Source of the DNA: Siphonodentalium dalli
Taxonomy: Eukaryota; Mollusca; Scaphopoda; Gadilida; Siphonodentaliidae
Assembly: GCA_032622095.1 (NCBI GenBank)
Contig: CP136063.1
Span: 276,263,426-276,327,425 of the forward strand
Length of the DNA stretch: 64,000 nt
Direction of reading: 5' to 3'
Part shown: positions 45,344 to 57,766 of the stretch, piece by piece
Layout: each line of letters opens with the position of its first letter
Position numbering within the stretch: the first letter of the stretch is position 1
Made by a program: the position numbers and the translations under genes
Notes under the pieces: generated by a model
The model's database searches: none
Seen by the model: the letters and a program-made list of their open reading frames with translations, nothing else
Told to the model about the DNA's origin: nothing

Positions 45344-46045
45344 TAAGTTTCATTGCCAATCTGTTCAAAAATAGCCTTAAAAAATAAAATGGAGAGGAGA
45401 AGATTGTTGAATTACAATACACAACAGTAAAATATTTGTGAAATTCTACAAATTATTATTATGAAGAGGAAATGACAAACATCACTAATCACGTAGTTAG
45501 TTAAAGTATTTCAGTCTGAATATTTTTTCAATACCATGACTTTTTCCAATGTTTACTCTAAAATTTAGATAAAACTTTGGTATCTTATTGGACCTTTATT
45601 GGTAATTCCACTGTAACAGTAATGTTTACATAACAATGGTTTTGACATGTTAATTCTCAATACTGGAGAGTTATTAATAATGAAAATAAGAACAAAGTCA
45701 ATCTATTTTTCCATGTGCTTGTTGATGATGGATGTTTTACAGACTTTTATGTTATTTTGCATGAAACAACATTGGATGCCTCAAGTCCCTTTAATGTTCA
45801 AATTGCTGATTATTTTGATCCGAGACACCAATATGCAGCTGTAAACCATATTTAAGAAGTTTAATGCACATTCGTACAGAAGGAATTGTTATATACCACA
45901 TAATTATTGGAGAGTTATTGCTCATAATAATAAGAACAAAGTCAATCTATTTTTTCATGTACTTGTTGATAATAGTTGTTTTACAGATTTTATGTTATTT
46001 CAAATGAACCCGCTTCGAACGACTTCGAGTCCCTTTAAGACTCAC
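45344..46045 (-). repeat. POLR2E intron with inverted copy of the 23577 repeat
   Basis: 45486-45690 is the reverse complement of about 23577-23770 (ATTCCACTGTAACAGTAATG, AACAATGGTTTTGACATGTT). 45855-45990 repeats the terminal part again (TTATTGGAGAGTTATTGCTC). No exon. Confidence 0.55.
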
Positions 46046-46126
46046 GTGATGTTCTGTAATGTTTATGAGTAACTCATTCTCCATGAACTGCTCAAGAATA
46101 TATTTTGGTTGCATATCAACTAGTGC
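46046..46126 (-). CDS. POLR2E: POLR2E exon: jaw/assembly junction
   Basis: Minus-strand acceptor TTGTTTTTCAG before 46126, donor GTGAGT after 46046; 27 codons, phase 0. Encodes [20 protein letters not shown] then INITEHH. Human: [27 protein letters not shown]. Confidence 0.97.
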
Positions 46127-47117
46127 CTGAAAAACAATAGAACAAAACAATACATAGGATATCCAAAATAAACTAATTTTTCTATCTGTTTTTTTGGAGA
46201 GAAAACATGGGACTTCATCTCCAGTCTTATCATAATAGGAGGATAAAATTCATGAATGCTCTGCACTGCAGATGTTGACCATCCAAAACAAAGAAAGTGG
46301 TTTTTGAAAAGGAATATTTCACAATATTACAAGAACACCACCATACTGGTATAATACACATGTTAGATCATTTCAATCTGCATCTCAAAAAGATTCCATA
46401 ACTTGGAGATATCGGGTGAAAATCATTAGATAAATCCCCAATTCAAAGTTAAAAAAGGTCTATAAAAGGTCTGTTGAAAATGGGTGCACGGAATTGAAGA
46501 TTTAACATTAGCTGTTATTATCCGGAAACCAAGAAAACCCTAATTTCAAAGTAAAAAAAAACATGTAACTCCGGTAATAATGGGCAGACAGAACCCAAAA
46601 TAGAATTTGCCTGTATTTTATGATTGTAAAAGTGAAAACCCAAATTTCATCCCATTGAGTTAACAATAACTAAAGTTATCATTTCAACAAATTAGCTGTA
46701 ACTCTGGGCACCTCAATTATGAATTTTATCTTCTGCAAATTAGGGGATATTGAAACTTCCTAGAAGGGAAATGTAACTAAAAACAATCTTAATTTGATGC
46801 TATAGATACTTCCCAGAAGATGAAGCCTAAGCAGAATGAGGTCTCCAGAGGGTGAATTTGGTGATGCTAGCCCGCTTTGCGGGATAGCATCACTAAATTC
46901 ACCCTCTGGGGACCTCATTCTGCAAATGACAGACACGCTCTTTGCAGGCTTGGCCATGTTTACTGTAACTGTGATTCCATTAGGACGTTGTACCTGGTGC
47001 CATTCTGACCGCAGCAGTGAATCGACTCAAGTGTTATAATTCGCTCAAGCATATCTTTATTTGCCTACTGATAGGGGTTCAATCAAATATGGATAACAAG
47101 CCTTGCCCATCTCATGT
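46127..47117 (-). repeat. POLR2E intron with TE fragments
   Basis: 46440-46700 is an inverted, diverged core of the ACGCCCGTTT Helitron-like family (TTATCCGGAAACCAA, GTAACTCCGGTAATAATGGG). 46704-46831 and the palindrome 46832-46922 belong to the GAATGAGGTCC element. The rest shows nothing. Confidence 0.6.
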
Positions 47118-49796
47118 ACCCAGGGACCAGCGTAGAGGGTGGCTTGGTAGACCAGCGTAGAGGGTGGCTTGGTAGACCAGCGTAGAGGGTGGCTTGGTAG
47201 ACCAGCGTAGAGGGTGGCTTGGTAGACCAGCGTAGAGGGTGGCTTGGTAGACCAGCGTAGAGGGTGGCTTGGTAGACCAGCGTAGAGGGTGGCTTGGTAG
47301 ACAGCGTAGAGGGTGGCTTGGTAGACAGCGTAGAGGGTGGCTTGGTAGACCAGCGTAGAGGGTGGCTTGGTAGACCAGCGTAGAGGGTGGCTTGGTAGAC
47401 CAGCGTAGAGGGTGGCTTGGTAGACCAGCGTAGAGGGTGGCTTGGTAGACCAGCGTAGAGGGTGGCTTGGTAGACCAGCGTAGAGGGTGGCTTGGTAGAC
47501 CAGCGTAGAGGGTGGCTTGGTAGACCAGCGTAGAGGGTGGCTTGGTAGACCAGCGTAGAGGGTGGCTTGGTAGACCAGCGTAGAGGGTGGCTTGGTAGAC
47601 ACCTTCTCCCATCTCATGTACCCAGGGACCAGCGTAGAGGGTGGCTTGATAGACCAGCGTAGAGGGTGGCTATCTCATGTACCCAGGGACCAGCGTAGAG
47701 GGTGGCTTGGTAGAATAACAAGCCTTGCCCATCTCATGTACCCAGGGACCAGCGTAGAGGGTGGCTTGGTAGACACCTTCTCCCATCTCATGTACCCAGG
47801 GACCAGCGTAGAGGGTGGCTTGATAGACCAGCGTAGAGGGTGGCTTGGTAGACCAGCGTAGAGGGTGGCGGGACCAGCGTAGAGGGTGGCTTGGTAGACC
47901 AGCGTAGAGGGTGGCTTGATAGACCAGCGTAGAGGGTGGCTTGGTAGACCAGCGTAGAGGGTGGCTTGGTAGACCAGCGTAGAGGGTGGCTTGGTAGACG
48001 AGCGTAGAGGGTGGCTTGATAGACCAGCGTAGAGGGTGGCGGGACCAGCGTAGAGGGTGGCTTGGTAGACCAGCGTAGAGGGTGGCTTGATAGACCAGCG
48101 TAGAGGGTGGCGGGACCAGCATAGAGGGTGGCTTGGTAGACCAGCGTAGAGGGTGGCTTGATAGACCAGCGTAGAGGGTGGCGGGACCAGCGTAGAGGGT
48201 GGCTTGGTAGACCAGCGTAGAGGGTGGCTTGATAGACCAGCGTAGAGGGTGGCGGGACCAGCGTAGAGGGTGGCTTGGTAGACCAGCGTAGAGGGTGGCT
48301 TGGTAGACCAGCGTAGAGGGTGGCGGGACCAGCGTAGAGGGTGGCTTGGTAGACCAGCGTAGAGGGTGGCGGGACCAGCGTAGAGGGTGGCTTGGTAGAC
48401 CAGCGTAGAGGGTGGCTTGGTAGACCAGCGTAGAGGGTGGCTTGGTAGACCAGCGTAGAGGGTGGCGGGACCAGCGTAGAGGGTGGCTTGATAGACCAGC
48501 GTAGAGGGTGGCGGGACCAGCGTAGAGGGTGGCGGGACCAGCGTAGAGAGTGGCTTGGTAGACCAGCGTAGAGGGTGGCGGGACCAGCGTAGAGGGTGGC
48601 TTGATAGACCAGCGTAGAGGGTGGCGGGACCAGCGTAGAGGGTGGCTTGGTAGACCAGCGTAGAGGGTGGCGGGACCAGCGTAGAGGGTGGCTTGGTAGA
48701 CCAGCGTAGAGGGTGGCTTGTTAGACCAGCGTAGAGGGTGGCTTGGTAGACCAGCGTAGAGGGTGGCGGGACCAGCGTAGAGGGTGGCTTGATAGACCAG
48801 CGTAGAGGGTGGCGGGACCAGCGTAGAGGGTGGCTTGGTAGACCAGCGTAGAGGGTGGCTTGTTAGACCAGCGTAGAGGGTGGCTTGGTAGACCAGCGTA
48901 GAGGGTGGCTTGGTAGACCAGCGTAGAGGGTGGCGGGACCAGCGTAGAGGGTGGCTTGATAGACCAGCGTAGAGGGTGGCGGGACCAGCGTAGAGGGTGG
49001 CTTGGTAGACCAGCGTAGAGGGTGGCTTGGTAGACCAGCGTAGAGGGTGGCGGGACCAGCGTAGAGGGTGGCTTGGTAGACCAGCGTAGAGGGTGGCGGG
49101 ACCAGCGTAGAGGGTGGCTTGATAGACCAGCGTAGAGGGTGGCGGGACCAGCGTAGAGGGTGGCTTGGTAGACCAGCGTAGAGGGTGGCGGGACCAGCGT
49201 AGAGGGTGGCTTGGTAGACCAGCGTAGAGGGTGGCTTGGTAGACCAGCGTAGAGGGTGGCTTGGTAGACCAGCGTAGAGGGTGGCGGGACCAGCGTAGAG
49301 GGTGGCTTGGTAGACCAGCGTAGAGGGTGGCGGGACCAGCGTAGAGGGTGGCTCGGTAGACCAGCGTAGAGGGTGGCTTGGTAGACCAGCGTAGAGGGTG
49401 GCGGGACCAGCGTCGAGGGTGGCTTGGTAGACCAGCGTAGAGGGTGGCTTGGTAGACCAGCGTAGAGGGTGGCTTGGTAGACCAGCGTAGAGGGTGGCTG
49501 GACCAGCGTAGAGGGTGGCTTGGTAAACCAGCGTAGAGGGTGGCGGGACCAGCGTAGAGAGTGGCTTGGTAGACCAGCGTAGAGGGTGGCTTGGTAGACC
49601 AGCGTAGAGGGTGGCGGGACCAGCGTAGAGGGTGGCTTGATAGACCAGCGTAGAGGGTGGCGGGACCAGCGTAGAGGGTGGCGGGACCAGCGTAGAGGGT
49701 GGCTTGGTAGACCAGCGTAGAGGGTGGCTTGGTAGACCAGCGTAGAGGGTGGCTTGGTAGACCAGTGTAGAGGGTGGCGGGACCAGCGTATAGAGG
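47118..49796 (+). repeat. 2.7-kb GC-rich minisatellite of 25- and 21-bp units
   Basis: Two unit lengths share ACCAGCGTAGAGGGTGGC: the long one adds TTGGTAG (25 bp), the short one adds GGG (21 bp). 47118-47600 is almost pure 25-bp; later parts mix both in larger blocks. The flanking phrase CCATCTCATGTACCCAGGG is embedded several times between 47605 and 47810. Because the units lack stops on the minus strand in all frames, frames of up to 373 codons appear; they are artefacts. In a POLR2E intron. Confidence 0.95.
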
Positions 49797-50107
49797 CTAC
49801 TGCCCACATAAATAAGTAGTATAATGAGATCACACCCACCACCCCATCCCGCCACCCATAGTATCTTATGCGCCACAGGCGCCCGTATAGAGTCTACTGC
49901 CCACATAAATAAGTAGTATAATGAGATGACATAAATAAGTAGTAGCCACTTCTCCCTAATTATGTTCCAGTATTTATTTGTCCCAACATCATATTTAAAT
50001 TATATTTACTAATAATAATGGTGTTCTTACTTAATAATGTTGCATAATTTTTAATGAATCATAGAAGGGTGATGTTAGGGCGTAAATTGAACTTCAGTCA
50101 CTGTTAA
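49797..50107 (-). other. Short direct duplication and POLR2E intron
   Basis: TACTGCCCACATAAATAAGT AGTATAATGAGAT occurs at about 49799 and 49892; the second copy is followed by a third partial one. Otherwise nothing. Confidence 0.6.
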
Positions 50108-50274
50108 CCCTTTCAGTGCCAAGTCCGATTTTTGTTTCAACCCATATTTCCTTGATCATTTTTCAAATTTAAGAGCTCTTTCCATCAATGTATCACATTA
50201 TTATAATCAATAAATTTGAAAAATGATCAAGGAAATATGGGTTGATACAAAAATTGGACTTGGCACTGAAAGGG
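50108..50274. mobile_element. CCCTTTCAGTGCC TTAA-MITE, palindromic
   Basis: TTAA at 50104-50107 and 50275-50278; arms AGTCCGATTTTTGTTTCAAC and complement; same family as 38668-38843. It ends about 100 bp from the POLR2E exon at 50376. Confidence 0.85.
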
Positions 50275-50375
50275 TTAATTCTCCCTTATAACATCCACAT
50301 CTCACTAACAACCAAACAGAAAGAAGTGACTTCTCCAAATTTTAAACCTCTAGGCAGGTCCCTACAAGTACGAAC

Positions 50376-50515
50376 CTGTTTAGCTGATGGGGTCATTCCA
50401 ACCTGGACAACCAGAATCGCCCTCGTAATATTTTCTTCCTGCATACGTTGGCAGTATGTCTTTATGGTCTTAATTCCAACTTTTGGTTCTTCGGGGAAGA
50501 AGATGAACATCTGAT
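50376..50515 (-). CDS. POLR2E: POLR2E exon: jaw domain core
   Basis: Minus-strand acceptor TTTTGCTTCCAG before 50515, donor GTTCGT after 50376. Encodes (D)[20 protein letters not shown] then [20 protein letters not shown] and TPSAKQ, nearly identical to human RPB5. The first two bases complete Asp with the previous exon. Confidence 0.97.
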
Positions 50516-50570
50516 CTGGAAGCAAAAGGATCTTAATGAATGTCCCCCATCCACCTTTATCAATCTCATA

Positions 50571-50783
50571 CAGTAATGCCCTAAGTAATCGACTCCTTAA
50601 CCAGAGCAGAATTATGGGTAACTTTTCAGGATTTAGTCGGAAATATGGCTTGTTGCCATTCATCGGAAAGCTCTTACTGAGAGCTTTCCGATGAATGGCA
50701 ACAAGCCTTATTTCCGACTAAATCCTGAAAAGTTACCCATAATTCTGCTGTGGTTAAGGAGTCGATTACTTAGGGCATTACTG
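50571..50783. mobile_element. Palindromic TA-flanked MITE
   Basis: 213 bp, TA at 50569-50570 and 50784-50785, ends CAGTAATGCCCTAAGTAATC and complement; same size as the 22050 copy. Confidence 0.9.
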
Positions 50784-50829
50784 TAAAAGCACCAAGATGC
50801 AAATCATCCACATAGCTTACCCTGTCCAA

Positions 50830-51060
50830 TTGAGCCATTTTGTGACGGGAGCTGCGCTGGTGCAGCATTAAATACCTGTGCACCAGTGCATTCTCTTGTA
50901 TAATAGAATGCACTGGCTTACAAGGTCAAAGTAAATATTGTTAGGCAAATTTATTCTCTTATATATGTGAGTCTCTATTGGAGACTCGATATATATAAGA
51001 GAATGCATTGGCACAAGGTTTTCGCAAAATTTCAGGAAGCTCCCGTCATGGAAGGGTTAA
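50830..51060. mobile_element. Diverged element with two hairpin cassettes
   Basis: Cassettes at 50880-50917 (shortened) and 50945-51012. Right end CAGGAAGCTCCCGTCATGGA AGGG before TTAA (51057-51060), matching the left end of 27776 in inverse. The left boundary is unclear. Confidence 0.55.
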
Positions 51061-51626
51061 CACACCTATGTTCAGTAAGTTACTATTTCTTCATCTTTGG
51101 GGGTAAACAATATTTCGTATGAGTCAAGATTTTGATTTTTGAAATATCTATATTTACACCACCTCGATTATTTGTCAGCCAAGTAAAATTTACTCAAGAA
51201 ATATATACGGACATACACGGATGCCATAACAATAGTTTAGCAGGTAATGCAAGGTCGTGGTTTGCAGTGGCTTTGGCAGAATAAAATATGACAAAAATTA
51301 TCATCAGAAACAAACTTGACAGTATATCTTGACCTTGTAATAATTGGCATGTGGATACATAGTTAAGTTTATTCCAGGCTCAGTAATCGTGTTTTATTCA
51401 TGAAAATAGACAAGTTATATATAATAATAGGATTTGTAATGACACGTGCAACATCATATATATAATTCGAAGTGTAGAAAATAACAGATAACAATAGAGG
51501 ACAGATTATTGTTCTCAAAACTGATTAATATATTAGAAGTGCTAATGGAGACGGAAAGTCAATAGATAAATTAAATGTCTGTTCACATAGTACAGGTTTT
51601 TACCTGCCCTCAGCTATCCTCAGGTA
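51061..51626 (-). other. POLR2E intron, nothing recognised
   Basis: AT-rich, no repeat or exon assigned. Confidence 0.45.
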
Positions 51627-51745
51627 CAGTAATGCTCGATGAGAGCTTTCCGATGAATGGCAACAAGCCATATTTCCGACTAAATCCGGAAAAGTTACCC
51701 ATAATTCTGCTGTGGTTAAGGAGTTGATTATTTAGAGCATTGCTG
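51627..51745. mobile_element. Palindromic TA-flanked MITE, left arm deleted
   Basis: TA at 51625-51626 and 51746-51747. Keeps CAGTAATGCTCGATGAGAGC, then the complete right arm ending AGAGCATTGCTG. Only about 50 bp from the POLR2E exon at 51799, on its donor side. Confidence 0.85.
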
Positions 51746-51798
51746 TAGGTAAAAACCTGTAATACATGAACATACACAGGGAATCTAATATTACCTAC

Positions 51799-51860
51799 CT
51801 GTAGGATCATCGTTGTGGGCTACCAGCACAATCAAGTCACTTCTGCCTGGTTTTCTCTCA
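51799..51860 (-). CDS. POLR2E: POLR2E exon: [13 protein letters not shown] segment
   Basis: Minus-strand acceptor TTCCTCCTTTCAG before 51860, donor GTAGGT after 51799. 62 nt: completes Ser, 20 codons [20 protein letters not shown], then one base of Asp. Human: [20 protein letters not shown]. Confidence 0.97.
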
Positions 51861-52871
51861 CTGAAAGGAGGAAATAAGGAGTAGTATGGATTGCCAATGC
51901 CATAATAGAATGATAAGCTCTTTGTACAATGTAGGTCAACTTTGGCATATAATGGAGATATTTTACAACCTTTCTGCTCTAAGTTCAATCCTGTACATGG
52001 ATGTACATACCAACTCAGTAATTGAGGAAAAATGAAACTGTTTTCAAGGGTGAATGTACCAAAGCAGAATTACAGAGAACAATTGTTGATTTTGACAAAG
52101 GTTTTAACAACTGAGTTGAACTCAGTGGATTAACATCAAATTGTGAATGCTTTATTTTATCTGTAAATTCTCATTTTTATACTAAATGTGCGAAACAATC
52201 ATGGCAGCATTTAATCAGACACCAGACGCTATTGTGTGGCTCTAAGCAAGTGCAAAAACAAAAGGCATCTACCATTAATTAGACCAGCAGTATACATGTT
52301 CAGGGTTCATATTCTTTCCTGGGAATCATGAATTTAATAACTGTGAGTAAAGCGATTTTAAGGACTATTTTACTATCATATAATCCTACAATAAACACAT
52401 CACCTACAGCAGTTTATAGTGTTCAAAATGGTGAACCCATTGACCCATTTTTAAGGGAAGAAATCTATTTAACCACTTTTAAAGGAGTGGATCGAAATTT
52501 AAGCACTTTTCATTTTGCGTATGAACGATGCTAGACTTGTTCCAGTAATAATGAAAATTTGGTCACATAATGTAATATGGAGTTACACAAATATAAATAC
52601 CTGTATGTCATATTAGCATCATCGAAATCATAATGCTTACCGGTATTGTTGAAAAACAAATTTTATTGAAGTTTTAAATTCTTTCAATGTTGTCAGTTTC
52701 AAATGGGGAAATGGCAAGTTATTTTGCAGAATAAAAATTCTGTTTGTGTCGAATAGAGAGGTTTCAGGTGGGTGGGCTTGGGGGGAGGCGGGTGGTACTG
52801 TCTAACAAACTTCAGCCCAAAATGTTCTTGACGGGGAAGTCGTATGAGATTGCCCAATTTCTATTGTAATG
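51861..52871 (-). other. POLR2E intron, no gene called
   Basis: A + strand frame of 68 codons (52328-52534, MNLITVSKAILRTILLSYNP ...) has no recognised domain and is antisense within the intron. A GGTGGG-rich patch lies at 52768-52795. Confidence 0.4.
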
Positions 52872-52879
52872 ATAAATGT

Positions 52880-53788
52880 TAGGGTTGAAACGATTAATCG
52901 ACTAGTCGTAGACGACGCTGAAATGTCAGAACATCGACTCTGAATTTTGCAGTCGACTAGTCGGAACATAGTGTATTAGTTCCATGTATAACGTTTTCAA
53001 GATCGATTCCGACATAAACGGTGTTAACTGCGCGTAAGTTACGGTAAGTATAATGTTTGGTGGCACCCGGAATTGACAGTGTCACTAGTATAGACACACA
53101 CGGTGACCCGACTATTAATTGAAAGAATGAAATTGACAACACAATGTCTCACTCATCGTTTGAGGTCAAAGACATCACTGCGACATGATGGCAATGATTG
53201 ACGCGGCTTTATCGTTTGTCGGAGACCGCTTTGATCTAGACACTGTGTATATTTCAATTGATCAATTGAAGGTCGCTTAAGGTGACGTCATTGTTGCTAC
53301 CGTATATAAATGATACTGACATTAAGAACTGGCTATCGTATTCTACAACATAGCCTATTCTATAGAGCGTATTTAGTCGGAACATTAACATTTTATAGTG
53401 ACACCGCTCGGCACCGGTTTATTGGTGATCACATGACTAAACAAAATCTCGAACGCTGATATTAAATATAAAACCTGTATAAATGATCGAGTTTCTAATC
53501 ATTATCCACCACATGTCTAATTATATAATTACATTCAGTGTGTTGGATAAATATCAAGATGTTTACAGTATTATTTCCCAAATAAATTGGTGTCTATATA
53601 TATATGCAGGGAAATGCGCTACGCAATAGACAGTCATTGCATCAGTCATCAGTGTATGCCATGTACGATGAATTTTCCGTACCGTGTTATGTTTGAAAGT
53701 TTTGATATCAGGTACCGACTAGTCGACGCAACGCGACTTTTGGGTCTCGACTAGTCGACTCTGAAATTCACTAATCGTTTCAACACTA
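52880..53788. mobile_element. Non-autonomous hAT element with 8-bp target duplication
   Basis: 909 bp bounded by exact direct repeats ATAAATGT (52872-52879 and 53789-53796). Terminal inverted repeats TAGGGTTGAAACGATTA and TAGTGTTGAAACGATTA; subterminal GTCGACTAGTCG palindromic motifs recur at both ends. 8-bp duplication and TAG...CTA ends are the hAT signature. No transposase frame. Inserted in a POLR2E intron 14 bp from a splice donor. Confidence 0.92.
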
Positions 53789-53947
<159 letters not shown>

Positions 53948-54078
53948 TCAGGCTATAACATAACATCAGAGGAATAATGCATGTTATACCAGTGATTCAG
54001 ACAACATAACCACAAGAAGAATGTTATACTCAGATAGAATTGCTGAAAAGTCCAACCACATTGGTCCAGCCTTGTTAA

Positions 54079-54291
54079 CCCTTTTAGTACCAGGGGCCGA
54101 TCTCATCGGCCCTAAGTTATGGTCTGTAGAGTGCCCTAAAAAAAATAACAAAATGAATTTTTTTTTTTTTTTGAATTTTATTTTTTTGGGTTAGGCCAAT
54201 GCATTCTCTTATATATGCTCGCATATATAAGAGAATGCATTGGCACAGGGTATATGGGTCGATACAAAAATCGGACCTGGCACTCAAAGGG
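54079..54291. mobile_element. CCCTTT TTAA-MITE with shortened hairpin cassette
   Basis: TTAA at 54075-54078 and 54292-54295. Inverted relative to 29034-29464 (GGGGCCGATCTCATCGGCCC ... CGGACCTGGCACTCAAAGGG). Cassette 54195-54244 has lost its loop. Confidence 0.85.
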
Positions 54292-54295
54292 TTAA

Positions 54296-55055
54296 TTAGG
54301 AGAAATGCGCCTAGGCTAAGAAATTGTCTACATATATACTTCAGGGCATACAGCATGTACGTAGCTTTATGCCTAGAAAATAGCAATTGAATAAATAAGT
54401 AGGAATATGTGGCTGCAGATGAAGAAAAAAGATATTATTGAAGTGGCATTGTTTTATGAGAGCCATAGATAGTTATATGTATGACAGCCGTCAGGGATAA
54501 CACGAGAAAGCAATTAAAGCTTATTTCTGCCTCGTCAAACACAATAAAATAACTCATGAAAAAAAATACAATGATATGGTCATCCACCTGAGACAAGTCA
54601 CCCCGGATACGTAAGACAAGTCACCCCAGATACGTAAGACAAGTCACCCTGGATACGTAAGACAATTAAGTCGCCCCGAAATAACCATCCGGGAGAGTTG
54701 TTTTTGGCCATAGGCATCACAGATCACTCGATTTTCAGCATAGAGGCAGAATGTTGCCGATTAAATTGTGGAACAGTTCGGGTCTTCTTTAAAAGTAAAC
54801 AAAAACAGACGAATTGTGAGGATACAGTATCATACTAAATTTGTCCAGCAATAGTTCTACTAGTAGATGTAGTACTATAGCTGTATTTTCACATTTCCAG
54901 ACCTAAGCATGGATGATGTACAAAGTCATCTCTCGTGAGTAAGAGTAGAGGAGCACAATGTAGTGAATGGTCCAGGTGAGAGTCCTGACCCCACAAACAG
55001 GTCGGGCACTTATCCAATATGGGCTACGTGGCCTGTTTTCTCTATCATAGCTTGA
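54296..55055 (-). repeat. Upstream of known POLR2E exons; short 23-bp tandem repeat
   Basis: GACAAGTCACCCCGGATACG TAA repeats about 3.5 times at 54592-54675. The rest shows no feature. The missing POLR2E first exon was sought here without success. Confidence 0.55.
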
Positions 55056-55059
55056 TTAA

Positions 55060-55461
55060 CCCTTTACCCAACAGAAGGGCCCTGTGCCAATGCATTCTCT
55101 TATATATGCGAGTCGACCATAGGTCGCCTCGCATATATAAGAGAATGCATTGGCTTAACACATTAAAAATTATAAAATTGTTAAAGATTGTAAGAAAAAA
55201 TGGTAAAAAGTGTTAAAAAAAGATTTTTTTTAGGCCAATGCATTCTCTTATATATGCGAGGCGACCTATGGTCGACTCGCATATATAAGAGAATGCATTG
55301 GCACAGGGCATAACTGTAACTATCACAATGTGGTCAAGGAGCCGGTTCCATTGATATCCATATGTGTATGGTTCTATTGAGACAGACCGAAGATATTTTA
55401 GGCTGTTGAAGCTTTACTTGGCCGGTTTCGGCCGGTTTTGGCCGGTTTGTTGGGTAAAGGG
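55060..55461. mobile_element. CCCTTTACCCAAC TTAA-MITE with two hairpin cassettes
   Basis: TTAA at 55056-55059 and 55462-55465; cassettes 55086-55154 and 55234-55302, opposed. The right interior has CCGGTTTCGGCCGGTTTTGG CCGG, a small local expansion compared with the 23990 copy. Confidence 0.88.
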
Positions 55462-55465
55462 TTAA

Positions 55466-56034
55466 GCTACATTTTTACTGTGATTTACACGTCTCTATCG
55501 ATTTTGGGCATATGGAATTAACTTTCATTATTTGTGTACCACTATCCTGTCTGCAAAGAAACGACGAACCCAAAGACTCACCATGATTTAAGTGCCATAA
55601 ACGATGTTTTAATTAAGTCTTACTGACGTCTGGTAGCATATTTTGTGAAAATACAATGTATCAGATTTAGTTAGAAAAAGTAGAAAGTTGCCCATTTGTA
55701 CTCACATGTCATATCTTTTTGAAGGTCAAGAACGTTCAATTTATGTGGCTCACCTGATTGGACAAAGCGAATAGCTTCACTCGGAGATGACTGTTTGTTA
55801 AATGTTTATGCGAATGCTATCAGGAGAAGACAACGTATGGCAGCAATAGTGGTCTGCTGAGCCTGATAGGTTGATGACTGGAATGTCATAATAAACAGCA
55901 AATGCAGGTTTCAACACTGGTAATTGAGGCACCTCATTGATATACATGTACAGTGATGATGTACTTGTGGTTCAAGTACATTCCAACAGGTGCATTATGC
56001 ATTAAAATTTCTTTAAATGATTGCTATCCTGATT
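55466..56034 (+). other. Nothing recognised
   Basis: No coding similarity, RNA gene or repeat seen. Confidence 0.45.
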
Positions 56035-56406
56035 AATACAACAAAACACTATAGGAAAGCACCCCCTACTATGAACACAATAACCCAAGTCCCAAAAATA
56101 TCGCATAATAAATAAGCCGAAAAATTAAAAAATAATACCTCCACCGGTTGTCCAGCTATCTCTGTCGCTATTCCTCAAATGACGTCATAAACATAAACTT
56201 AAAGCCTGGAATCAGGGTCAGAGTTAATTGTGTCTACCTATATGATGTCACCAATATTATGTAATCGCAGTGGCGAGTGGCGATGTTAAAAGCACATAAT
56301 CGGCAGCGCGTGTGTAATAGAATAAATATATATTATGGCAGCATGTCAACAATTGAAACTAAGTCTTTTATGTGGTGTAATTTGAGCCAGGCTAAGGTTT
56401 ATATGT

Positions 56407-57188
56407 AACAAGTGCACCGCTGGGCGGAGGTAACGCCCCCGACTGTACAATCAGAGAAACTTTCTGGTTAAGCGCTATCAAAATGCCACATGTTGTTCTA
56501 TATTAGCTTCAAATTTGGTCTGGTGCCACAAAAATAGAAGGAAAACTGAATTTTCTTTAAAAAAACCTGAATTTTTTAAGTCGAAAAAGGGTCATAACTC
56601 TCACAAAAATTATCCGATTGAACCGAAATTTTACCTTGACCTGTATTGCGATATTGGTAATACACAAAAAAACGAGTTTTGCAAATAAACAATCCAAAAT
56701 CAAGTTATCATCTGGAAACCAAAAAATCCAGAATTTTCTAAGTCCAAAAAGGGGTGTAACTCTGGAAAAAATGGGTGGACGAAACCACGGCTATGAGGAA
56801 ATCTTGTCCCCCCGGCTGGTCTATTAGCATACCAAAGATCAACTGAATTGAGTTAGCGAAACCAAAGTTATGAGTTGAAACGTTCGTATGCCACAGAAAA
56901 GTGAATTTTCTAAGTCCAAAAAGGGGCGTAAATCTGGAAAAAATGGGCGGACGAAACCGCAGTTATGGGGAAATCTTGTCCCCCCGGCTGGTCTATTAGC
57001 CATACCAAAGATCAACTGAATTGAGTTAGCGAAACCAAAGTTATGAGTTGAAACGTTCGTACGGACGGAAGGACGGACGGAAGGACGGACGGAAGGACGG
57101 ACGGAAAGGACGGAACGGAAGGACGGACGGACGGAGGGCTCCACTATATACCCCCCCAAATCTCCATCGGAGATCGGGGGCATAATAA
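56407..57188 (-). mobile_element. Helitron-like element, inverted, GCCCCCGATCTCC family
   Basis: Begins on + with AAGTGCACCGCTGGGCGGAG, the complement of the 3' end of 19308-20188. Ends with GGACGGAC repeats (57061-57137) and the hairpin CCAAATCTCC/GGAGATCGGGGGC. Confidence 0.85.
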
Positions 57189-57514
57189 TGTATATATTGC
57201 AGTTGTGGATAAAGTTATTAGATTTCAATTGACACTTTAAAAATAATTTACTAAATACATTTTCGATGTGGACGTTTTATGACAGGATATTGAATAGACA
57301 CACGTCGCTAGAGTGCCAATTTTATAGCCACTAATCACGCAGCTAATTGTCATCAGTGTCAGTTTAGCAAGATTGTTTTGGGGGAGCAATATTCTGAAAA
57401 TATATATACATGTATATAGTGTTATCATATCCATGGTTAATATACTAGGAATATATACCTATTATGCATGATATAATTTATGAAATGCATCATCTGACAT
57501 CCATACAATACACA

Positions 57515-57766
57515 ACGAGTGCTAGCATACCCCCACCGTGGCAAATTCAACCCGTATTATCCGTAAACTCAACCAAAAAGATTTTTAACTTTAAAGAAAA
57601 ATTCGGACTAATAATATCGACATGGTGTCACAAGAAGCTTGTACAGAAAAAATTATTCAAATCGGTTCATATTTGTTAAAGTTATTAAGTCAGACAGAAT
57701 TTTCTGAGTCAAAATAAGTCGAAAATGAGGTGTAATATTACGAAAAACAGTCTGACCCAATGTAAG
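57515..57766 (-). mobile_element. Helitron-like element, inverted, truncated
   Basis: GTGCTAGCATACCCCCACCG end and first core repeat of the 33042 family; the microsatellite and hairpin end are missing. Confidence 0.75.

Noticed and set aside
44246-45422. Open frames of 110-224 codons on both strands with 12-residue repeats
   Set aside because: 36-bp minisatellites are divisible by three and lack stops in many frames; no flanking gene structure.
47118-49796. Regular repeats resembling a CRISPR array
   Set aside because: There are no unique spacers; units are contiguous minisatellite copies in a eukaryotic intron.
48721-49906. Minus-strand open frames of 373 and 347 codons (PPSTLVYQATLYAG repeats)
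   Set aside because: They are translations of the 25/21-bp minisatellite; several frames are open at once and the peptide is a pure repeat.
52328-52534. 68-codon + strand frame inside POLR2E intron
   Set aside because: No recognisable domain, no support from splice or repeat context.
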